Assembly (NCBI GenBank): GCA_000432175.1
Contig: HF989424.1
Span: 1 to 12,547 of the forward strand
Source: Eubacterium sp. CAG:786
GTDB taxonomy: Bacteria > Bacillota > Clostridia > Oscillospirales > Ruminococcaceae
Direction: 5' to 3'
Length of the DNA stretch: 12,547 bases
Numbering within the stretch: position 1 is the stretch's first letter; every line of letters starts with the position of its first letter. The position numbers were made by a program, and so were the translations under genes. Of the stretch, positions 6,633 to 11,595 are shown in pieces. Under the pieces are notes generated by a model. It did not search any database, had not been told where the DNA came from, and worked only from the letters and a program-made list of their open reading frames with translations.

Positions 6633-6661
6633 AGTATAACACAAGTTCCGCGTTTTGTAAA
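6633..6661 (-). promoter_or_regulatory. Promoter of the macro-domain gene
   Basis: TTTACA (6656-6661) and TATACT (6633-6638) on the minus strand are 17 nt apart, with TGT forming an extended -10. It abuts the stop codon of the upstream Mor-like copy 2. Confidence 0.8.
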
Positions 6662-6964
6662 TCACTTTTCCGACTCTTTTTTGCGCTTCTGTATAAGGCT
6701 CTCGATGAATTTCAGCGCATAACCGCCCGCACGGACTATCTCGGCGCGCTTTCTGCGGTCTTTTTCCTGCTCGGCAAGGTCGGCGACATATTCCGCACGG
6801 TAAAGCTTCATCGGGCAGTCTATCTTGTCGCCGTGGTAGTGGTCGTAGAGCTTCATCATAGCCTCGGCGCCGAGCAGTTCATAAAGTTCAAAGTACCTGT
6901 CGGTAAGCGCCTTTTCTTCATTCTCCTCCGGGAAAATAGCTTCAAAATCGTTTGAGTTGTTCAT
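6662..6964 (-). CDS. Small Mor-like (putative DNA-binding) protein, copy 2
   Basis: This 100-aa paralogue of the product at 4125-4466 has the same C-terminal 78-residue module. It contains HGDKIDCPMKLYRAEYVADL, the RRKR helix and the GGYALKFIES tail, and differs at nine positions. The N-terminus is shorter and acidic. The ATG lies 2 nt after the stop of the interrupted phosphatase gene, with only a weak GGGGGCG upstream, so translation probably depends on coupling to the preceding gene. That matters because the phosphatase reading frame is broken. The DNA of the two copies is also closely similar, with one run of more than 30 identical bases. The function is probably regulatory; the Mor link is tentative. 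Confidence 0.82.
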   Translation of the reverse strand: MNNSNDFEAIFPEENEEKALTDRYFELYELLGAEAMMKLYDHYHGDKIDCPMKLYRAEYVADLAEQEKDRRKRAEIVRAGGYALKFIESLIQKRKKESEK

Positions 6965-6966
6965 AA

Positions 6967-7749
6967 TTACGCCCCCATAGTGATAATACCGTGCTTTCTG
7001 GAACGAATGACCGCCGGTTTAACTTCTTCGTCGGAATAGAAGCACTTTTTGTCCTCAAGCCTGATACAGGCAAGTCTGCCGCCCTGCGAACCGAGTATCT
7101 GATGATTCAGCGAATTTGGGATAACGGCACAGCCGCAGTCAATGCCGATAAGATTTCCCTTGAAAATGACCCTCATGGGAGAACGCTCCATGAGCATACC
7201 GGTCATAGTGTGACCGAAAACGTAATTCGTGACGGTCCTGCGCATGAAGTCGAGCGCCTCCCGCGACCACACGGCGAACTCTGCTTCCGAGGTGTACATT
7301 TTCTTATATCTGCCGTATAATTCCCGGTCAGCCGCGTGAACAAGCCTGTATTTCTCTGAATCCACGTCAACGTCAATGTTCAGCGGCAGGGATTTCAGGA
7401 AGTCCACGATATCGCTCCTGATTTTCTTAGGCTAGCTCTGGAAAGCGGCGAAAGTAAGCAGACCGCCGTTGTGGTACCATAGTTCCATGCTGTCGATTGT
7501 GCTGCGTCTGATTCCGTCGTAAGGCTCGCCAAGGGCGTTCAGCATCATGAATTCGTGGTTGCCGAGGAGCATTTCTGCGTTCGGCATATCCATAACGCGC
7601 TTCAGAATCTCTATCCCGCGGAATCCTCTGTCGATGACGTCGCCGAGAATATACAGCCTGTCATCGGGCTGGAGGCGTATCTTTTCGAGAATAGCCTCGA
7701 AGCAGTCGAGATGACCGTGAACGTCCGAAATAACGTAAGTGAATCCCAT
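6967..7749 (-). pseudogene. Metallophosphoesterase (PPP-type) interrupted by one in-frame amber codon
   Basis: The whole frame (260 codons) is a calcineurin-like Ser/Thr phosphatase or diadenosine-tetraphosphatase-type enzyme. Metal and catalytic motifs are DVHGH (9-13), GDVIDRG (36-42), GNHE (63-66), a VHA with His138 and FGHT with His180, and then the GIDCG strand. Codon 106 is TAG (7432-7434), after FAAFQS. Everything after it stays in the same frame and fits the family, so a single base change is enough to explain it. The upstream part (7432-7749) encodes 105 aa. A second start, GTG at 7407 with AGGAG 7 nt before it, could restart the C-terminal 146 aa. Without readthrough or a two-chain assembly the enzyme should be inactive, because ligands lie on both sides. 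AAAGGAG precedes the first ATG. Mor-like copy 2 follows 2 nt downstream. Confidence 0.88.
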
Positions 7750-7789
7750 AAAGTACTCCTTTCACAATGCCTGTTTCTTCCGTGATTTT

Positions 7790-7795
7790 AGTATA
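7790..7795 (-). promoter_or_regulatory. Extended -10 promoter of the phosphatase gene
   Basis: TATACT on the minus strand is preceded by TGG. The -35 region is poor (TACCTT or ACCTTT). The leader would be about 35 nt. Confidence 0.5.
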
Positions 7796-7851
7796 CCACA
7801 AACATCACTATGAAAGGTAATCCGCTAATTGACCTATGAAAAAATGAAAAA

Positions 7852-7873
7852 CTCCCGCCGGAAAGGGCAGGAG
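7852..7873 (-). terminator. Minus-strand intrinsic terminator
   Basis: CTCCTGCC and GGCGGGAG (read on the minus strand) form an 8-bp stem with one G-U pair and a 6-nt loop, followed by TTTTTC. The first minus-strand genes upstream of it are the ORF and reductase gene at 8191-9261. It probably ends transcripts that have crossed the plus-strand 75-aa gene, and shields the phosphatase promoter. Confidence 0.7.
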
Positions 7874-7894
7874 AAAATTGTATCATATTCGCAC

Positions 7895-7923
7895 TTGACA
7901 AATTCTACGGAGTGTGCTATTAT
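7895..7923 (+). promoter_or_regulatory. Strong sigma-A promoter of the Cys-rich small gene
   Basis: Consensus TTGACA (7895-7900), a 17-nt spacer and TATTAT (7918-7923) with TGC before the -10. Transcription should start near 7930, downstream of the ATG at 7914, so that ATG is not used. Confidence 0.9.
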
Positions 7924-7961
7924 GTAATCTTACCTCACAGCCAATGCAGAAAGGAAAAGCC

Positions 7962-8189
7962 ATGAGCAGAAGCAGATCATTTACAAGATATCAGAGGAGA
8001 GCGCATATCAGCCGCAAGAAACGTATCATCGCCGGGGGAAATATCTGGTACTACAAATTCGAGGGACAGCTCAGCAAGGGGAAGATACACTGCTCCTGCC
8101 CGATGTGCAGGGTCAAGTCCTGCGACTGCAAACAGGCGAGGGATATACGCAGAAAGGATTCGATGGATTATTCGATGAAAGCGGCGTAA
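7962..8189 (+). CDS. 75-aa basic Cys-rich protein
   Basis: The start MSRSRSF follows AAAGGAAAAG closely and lies downstream of the promoter. An ATG at 7944 is a less likely alternative. The N-terminal half is very basic (RYQRRAH, RKKR). A conserved-looking core, KGKIHCSCPMC then KSCDCK, holds five cysteines in CxCPxC and CxC patterns, suggesting a small metal-binding fold. Similar short Arg-rich CSCPMC proteins are common and often multicopy in Clostridia, as far as I recall, and have no known function. The gene stands alone on the plus strand and converges on the reductase transcript. No terminator is visible after its stop. Confidence 0.85.
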   Translation: MSRSRSFTRYQRRAHISRKKRIIAGGNIWYYKFEGQLSKGKIHCSCPMCRVKSCDCKQARDIRRKDSMDYSMKAA

Positions 8190-8190
8190 A

Positions 8191-8292
8191 TCAGCCTATC
8201 AACATGACGAAAAGACCGTTCAGCGCCGCAACGATCATGAAAATACCCTTTGCTATGTAGTTCTTCGCTTCCAGTTCCTGACTGCGGTAGTA
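8191..8292 (-). pseudogene. Orphan small membrane-segment ORF in frame after the reductase stop
   Basis: Directly after the TGA of the reductase, the same frame stays open for 33 codons. It reads YYRSQELEAKNYIAKG and then the hydrophobic IFMIVAALNGLFVMLIG, with a TGA at 8191-8193. The sequence looks like a real small membrane protein: a charged amphipathic start followed by one helix. There is no ATG, GTG or TTG at its beginning, and the only ATG is inside the helix. It may be a gene that lost its start, use a non-standard start such as ATA next to the GAGGTG (8296-8301), or be a former C-terminal tail. Nothing separates it from the convergent plus-strand gene (1 nt gap). Confidence 0.45.
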
Positions 8293-9261
8293 TCACCTCT
8301 TTCCGTCGTATATCCTGTGAAGTTCCTCCCAGGACGGAGCGGCTTCTTTCAGTTCCTTATATGCCGAGCATTCCACGCCGGAATTGAACACTATCTCGTC
8401 CATCTTTACAGCAAGCCCTTCCATCTCAGAAACCGCGTGCCTGCAATGGTCGGAAGCCGCCATTTCTCCCAGCTTCGTCTTGAACATAATGTACAGCATG
8501 GCGTTCATCATACTGCGCTTTGCGCCGGACTTGTAGTACGTGTCCTCGCCCTCGGGTCTAATCAGACAGCCGGATTTTTTGAGCGCTTCAAAGGCGTTGG
8601 AAGTAGCGTCCAGAAGCGTTTTGCGCTGTTTCCCGGTGCATTTTCGCAGCTCACAGCTGACTGTATAGCACAGCCTTGCGATAGGTACGATAAACGCAGC
8701 ATGGCACTTGTACCATGCGTCCATGTCGTCCATCCACTTGATCTCGAAATCCGCTCCGGCGAAGGTTTCATTTACTATGTGCGTTATTTCCGCGGGAATA
8801 GTTTCGCCAAGCCCACCCAGAACCATCGATGGCTTGTGGAGCGAAAGCACCTCGGTGTAGTCCTCGTAGCGGTTTCCGCCTGTGCCCTGGAATCCGAACA
8901 GTACCGTCTTGCCACCAGCTTCGATTATCTGCTGCTTCATTTCGGGAGCGGAGAGGTTATTCCCGACTAACACTACTGCAGAACAATCCGCTTCGCCGAG
9001 GGTTTTCAGCAGATTCCACTGCTGCTCATGCTGCATTACAGAGAATGCAAGGTCGAAATGCTCCGAGGGAATTTCCCCTACTACGCGCGGCTTATCGGTG
9101 TTGATTACCTTTTTTCCGTGGAATTTCGTGCGGAGCCCGTATTTTTCAAGCTCCTCACGACGCTTTCCCCGGGCGAGGACGGTTACTTCGTTTCCATTTT
9201 GCGACAGGACGTGTATCAGCAGACTTCCGATAACGCCGGAACCGCAGACCAGTATTTTCAT
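8293..9261 (-). CDS. Ketopantoate reductase-like oxidoreductase (ApbA/PanE family)
   Basis: This 322-aa protein has an N-terminal Rossmann fold with the nucleotide-binding GSGVIGS (GxGxxG at 7-12) and the ARGKRREEL stretch typical of NADP phosphate binding. The middle has NNLSAPEM and FGFQGTGG. The C-terminal helical domain begins around WYKCHAAFIVPIA. The family reduces 2-dehydropantoate to pantoate, but many Firmicutes members near this length are paralogues of unknown substrate. No other pantothenate or CoA gene lies nearby, so panE is not assigned. GGAGGT lies 6 nt before the ATG. The promoter at 9298-9326 is perfect consensus, so expression may be high unless repressed. Near the start site are TTAG/CTAA half-sites that could be an operator. 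Confidence 0.88.
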   Translation of the reverse strand: MKILVCGSGVIGSLLIHVLSQNGNEVTVLARGKRREELEKYGLRTKFHGKKVINTDKPRVVGEIPSEHFDLAFSVMQHEQQWNLLKTLGEADCSAVVLVGNNLSAPEMKQQIIEAGGKTVLFGFQGTGGNRYEDYTEVLSLHKPSMVLGGLGETIPAEITHIVNETFAGADFEIKWMDDMDAWYKCHAAFIVPIARLCYTVSCELRKCTGKQRKTLLDATSNAFEALKKSGCLIRPEGEDTYYKSGAKRSMMNAMLYIMFKTKLGEMAASDHCRHAVSEMEGLAVKMDEIVFNSGVECSAYKELKEAAPSWEELHRIYDGKR

Positions 9262-9297
9262 TGCGATACCTCCGATTAGTTTAATCTAACAGAAACA

Positions 9298-9326
9298 ATT
9301 ATAGCACCGTTTATCAGATTTGTCAA
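9298..9326 (-). promoter_or_regulatory. Perfect consensus sigma-A promoter of the reductase gene
   Basis: TTGACA (9321-9326), a 17-nt spacer and TATAAT (9298-9303), with TGC as extended -10, all read on the minus strand. The inverted half-sites TTAG (9276-9279) and CTAA (9286-9289) lie just downstream and may bind a repressor. Confidence 0.92.
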
Positions 9327-9364
9327 CACGGGTCAGCGGAAACAAACTAATTTTTCGCATATCC

Positions 9365-9393
9365 TTGACAACCAGTTCTTTCGGTGATACAAT
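9365..9393 (+). promoter_or_regulatory. Sigma-A promoter of the tiny gene pair
   Basis: TTGACA (9365-9370), a 17-nt spacer and TACAAT (9388-9393). The transcription start should fall near 9400, inside the palindrome at 9399-9412. It is divergent from the reductase promoter. Confidence 0.88.
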
Positions 9394-9398
9394 AAAGT

Positions 9399-9412
9399 AG
9401 TTAGCACTAACT
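9399..9412. promoter_or_regulatory. Candidate operator palindrome
   Basis: AGTTA-GCAC-TAACT is an inverted repeat centred just downstream of the -10 of the 9365-9393 promoter, a classical repressor position. The GTTAG/CTAAC half-sites resemble those in the leader of the divergent reductase gene, but with different spacing. Confidence 0.5.
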
Positions 9413-9431
9413 CGGTTAAAGGAGTATCACA

Positions 9432-9593
9432 ATGAGTAAGAAATACGTCCCGGAAAAGATGATAGCCAAAAGCAGATTCCGCAACTATTATGCGACATGG
9501 GAGCCTGACAACAGGCTCCACCTGATAAGCAGAATGTTGCAGCTTCTTGAGGAAAACAGCGAATATGCCGACTCTAAAAACTACTCGCAGTAA
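9432..9593 (+). CDS. 53-aa small protein of unknown function
   Basis: The ORF begins MSKKYVPEKM and ends DSKNYSQ. AAAGGAG lies 7 nt before the ATG, and a near-consensus promoter precedes it. The N-terminal half is basic and aromatic (KSRFRNYYATWEPDNR). The second half is a predicted amphipathic helix (HLISRMLQLLEENSEY). It has no cysteine and no membrane segment. It overlaps the next ORF by 29 nt in another frame, so the two are probably translated together. I do not recognise it. A regulated pair of tiny genes fits a toxin-antitoxin-like layout, but neither product resembles a known family. Confidence 0.65.
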   Translation: MSKKYVPEKMIAKSRFRNYYATWEPDNRLHLISRMLQLLEENSEYADSKNYSQ

Positions 9594-9702
9594 TGAGATC
9601 ATTTATTCCGGAGATGTGGTACAAAAACTCGAAGAGATAATTGACCACGCTAAGAAGCTGATGCAGGAGATTTCAATTATTGACTTTTCAAAGGTTGCGT
9701 GA
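9565..9702 (+). CDS. 45-aa small protein overlapping the upstream ORF
   Basis: The ORF begins MPTLKTTRSNEIIYSGDVV and continues as a helix (QKLEEIIDHAKKLMQEI). The ATG lies within the end of the 53-aa gene, with GAGG about 12 nt upstream. It ends in tandem TGA-TAA. Residues 15-40 are helix-like and charged, which favours a true protein, but the gene is very short and only the composition and placement support it. After the tandem stops the frame stays open for 36 more codons (9706-9816). Confidence 0.5.
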   Translation: MPTLKTTRSNEIIYSGDVVQKLEEIIDHAKKLMQEISIIDFSKVA

Positions 9703-9705
9703 TAA

Positions 9706-9816
9706 TGTGACCCTTTTATTGCTGGTGAACCCGCGCCACAAGCGGCCTTAAGCCTGTTTACTCAAAATGCTAAATTCGGCGAACTATTGGATCACTATCA
9801 GAGCTGCATAAAGTGA
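9706..9816 (+). pseudogene. Possible coding remnant in frame after the 45-aa ORF
   Basis: It reads CDPFIAGEPAPQ and then AALSLFTQNAKFGELLDHYQ to a TGA at 9814-9816, in the same frame as the 45-aa ORF but behind two stops. It has no start codon or ribosome binding site. It could be the tail of a decayed longer gene or chance. The rest of 9817-9867 shows nothing recognisable. Confidence 0.2.
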
Positions 9817-9867
9817 ATGGCTCATTAGGCCGGAAAAAGGCGCAGTAAAAAAACGCTAAAAGAAAAG

Positions 9868-9907
9868 GGCTGCATTCTTCCTTTTTTCAGAATGCAGCCT
9901 CTTTTTT
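9868..9907. terminator. Bidirectional terminator between convergent transcripts
   Basis: GGCTGCATTC (9868-9877) and GAATGCAGCC (9890-9899) form a perfect 10-bp stem. TCTTTTTTT follows on the plus strand and CTTTTCTTTT on the minus strand. It separates the plus-strand tiny genes from the aro operon. Its stem and flanks resemble those of the terminator at 12-50. Confidence 0.9.
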
Positions 9908-9933
9908 TGAATGAGTTTTTTCAGCGCCTTGTT

Positions 9934-10479
9934 TTATTCGTCAAAATAGCTTTCAAGGTACCTGCGGAATTCCTCGGGGCTGCCCTGAATGCGCTTTTTG
10001 ATGCGGTCCGCTTCTTCCTTTCCGCTTGCGGAGATGGTGAGGTAGTACTTTTGCCTGCCGGTCTTTTCGGATTTTATCGTGACGCCGATCGTGCAGGTGC
10101 CGTTCTGCTGTTCCGCATACCGCACGGAAACAAGGCTGTCCTTGCGTATTTCATCGCGGGTGTAGACCTTTACGGCTTCCTCGAACATTTTCTCGCGCAC
10201 CGACTGCGGCAGCTCGCTGCCGAATTCACGCGCGGCAGCGTCGCCAAGCTTTGTGTTGGCGTACACTGGGATACCGTTGACTTCCTTGCAGGTGCAGAGC
10301 CGCCCGGTGATGCCGTCGAGGGCTTCCATCAGGTCGAAGTAATTCACCGCCTGTTCAAGCGAAGTTATCTCGACCAGCTGATCTCTGTTCAGCGGGCAGC
10401 CCAGGCTGTAGATAAGATGGCACACAAGAATGCGTATCTTGTTCACGTCGTCTATTCGTATTCTCGGAACTTCTTTCAT
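9934..10479 (-). CDS. DUF4364 family protein
   Basis: This 181-aa protein has an N-terminal winged-helix-like part (NKIRILVCHLIYSLG, then the helical NRDQLVEITSL and YFDLMEALD, residues about 12-55). A middle segment matches the family pattern (LGDAAAREF then LPQSVREK). The C-terminal part is beta-rich (KYYLTISASGKEEADRIKKR). DUF4364 proteins are usually single copy in Firmicutes genomes, and their role is unknown; the fold suggests nucleic-acid binding. The start is 27 nt after the aroC stop with a weak GGTGAT upstream, so it is probably co-transcribed and partly coupled to aroC. The terminator at 9868-9907 ends the operon. Confidence 0.78.
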   Translation of the reverse strand: MKEVPRIRIDDVNKIRILVCHLIYSLGCPLNRDQLVEITSLEQAVNYFDLMEALDGITGRLCTCKEVNGIPVYANTKLGDAAAREFGSELPQSVREKMFEEAVKVYTRDEIRKDSLVSVRYAEQQNGTCTIGVTIKSEKTGRQKYYLTISASGKEEADRIKKRIQGSPEEFRRYLESYFDE

Positions 10480-10506
10480 CAGATCACCGGCTTTCTGGTT
10501 GGATAA

Positions 10507-11595
10507 TTACAGCTTTCCCTCGGCTGCAAGCGCGGAAACCAGCGCGATATTCAGCGCGGCTTCAACGCAGGGGACCGCTCTCGGGACTACGCAGGGATCG
10601 TGCCTGCCCTTTATCACGAGTTCCTGCTCGGTCATGTCCTTGAAATCCACGCTCTTCTGCGGGCGCGAGATGGACGGGGTAGGTTTGAACGCCGTGTGGA
10701 AGATTATCGGCATGCCGGAGCTTATTCCACCGAGAATGCCACCGTGGTTGTTTGTCAGTGTGACGACCTTTCCGTCTTTGAGCGCGAATTCGTCGTTGTT
10801 CTCACTGCCGTAGAGATCGGCGCAGCCGAAGCCGTTTCCGAATTCGACGCCCTTGACTGCGGGTATTGCGAACACGAGCTGCGAGATGATGTTCTCCAGC
10901 CCGTTGACCATCGGGGAGCCCACGCCAGCAGGCATTCCGACTGCGGCGCATTCAACTATTCCACCGACGCTGTTGAGATCGGCGCGGGCTGCGAGAATTA
11001 CGTCGCGCATCTTTTCCTCCGCGCTGTCGGTGATCACCGGGAAGCTGCGGGATTTAACCGCTTCAAGCTGTTCCGCAGTGACGTTCACCGGGTCGAAACT
11101 GTTGTCTTTGACGTCCTTTATCGAGAGAATATGCGCGCCCGTGGTTATTCCACGGTGCTCCAGTATCTGCGCGCAGACAGCCCCTGCGAAAACCAGCGGC
11201 GCAGTCAGTCTGCCGGAGAAGTGCCCTCCACCGCGCGGGTCGTTAGCGCCGTTGTAGCGCAGAAATCCCGTGTAATCAGCGTGGGCAGGTCTTGCAATGT
11301 GCGAGATGTTGCCGTAGTCCTTGGAATGCTGATCGCCGTTGAATATAACCGCCGCCAGCGGGGTGCCGGTGGTTTTACCCTCGTAAATGCCGGAAAGTAT
11401 ATCGGGAATGTCCTTTTCAAGGCGCATCGTACTTGTTCCGTCGGATTTTGCGGCACGGCGCGCCATGTACATTCCAATCTTGTCGGGGTCTATCTCCTCA
11501 CCTGCGGGGAGGTCGTCCAGAACGACTCCGATGCCCTTTCCGTGGCTCTCGCCGAATATTGAAACGGAAATACCGCCTTTAAACAATGACGACAT
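10507..11595 (-). CDS. aroC: Chorismate synthase
   Basis: It converts 5-enolpyruvylshikimate-3-phosphate to chorismate by trans-1,4-elimination of phosphate. It needs reduced FMN and is the last step of the common aromatic pathway in the cytosol. The 362-aa length is normal. Signature motifs are FGESHGKGIGV (14-24), the ARPAHADYTG stretch (101-110) and RGGGHFSGRLTA (121-132). The ATG at 11595 is preceded by GGAGGTG with 6 nt spacing. An in-frame TTG at 11610 would add five residues, but it begins within the ribosome binding site region. The start lies inside the end of aroA, with 17 nt overlap, indicating translational coupling. No defect is visible. Confidence 0.97.
   Translation of the reverse strand: MSSLFKGGISVSIFGESHGKGIGVVLDDLPAGEEIDPDKIGMYMARRAAKSDGTSTMRLEKDIPDILSGIYEGKTTGTPLAAVIFNGDQHSKDYGNISHIARPAHADYTGFLRYNGANDPRGGGHFSGRLTAPLVFAGAVCAQILEHRGITTGAHILSIKDVKDNSFDPVNVTAEQLEAVKSRSFPVITDSAEEKMRDVILAARADLNSVGGIVECAAVGMPAGVGSPMVNGLENIISQLVFAIPAVKGVEFGNGFGCADLYGSENNDEFALKDGKVVTLTNNHGGILGGISSGMPIIFHTAFKPTPSISRPQKSVDFKDMTEQELVIKGRHDPCVVPRAVPCVEAALNIALVSALAAEGKL

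Noticed and set aside
7432..7434. TAG decoded as pyrrolysine
   Set aside because: No pyl genes or structure are seen here, the family does not use it, and TAG ends at least one other gene in the window.
7914..7961. 16-residue N-terminal extension of the 75-aa Cys-rich protein
   Set aside because: The -10 box overlaps it, so the mRNA should begin after 7914.
8189..8296. Minus-strand frame starting at GTG 8296 after the reductase
   Set aside because: It begins inside the reductase's own end, gives an unremarkable sequence without domain features, and runs antisense into the 75-aa gene.
8317..8970. 217-codon plus-strand ORF opposite the reductase
   Set aside because: Its composition is that of a shadow frame and the opposite strand has a complete Rossmann-fold protein with promoter and ribosome binding site.
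9333..9602. 89-codon minus-strand ORF opposite the tiny gene pair
   Set aside because: It runs through the plus-strand promoter and operator, and has no ribosome binding site. The plus-strand frames have both.
9892..10506. 204-codon plus-strand ORF opposite the DUF4364 gene
   Set aside because: It begins inside the terminator stem and is antisense to a family-matching gene.
10600..11562. 320-codon plus-strand ORF opposite aroC
   Set aside because: It is antisense to a clear chorismate synthase, has no recognisable domain and no ribosome binding site; it reflects the codon pattern of the real gene.
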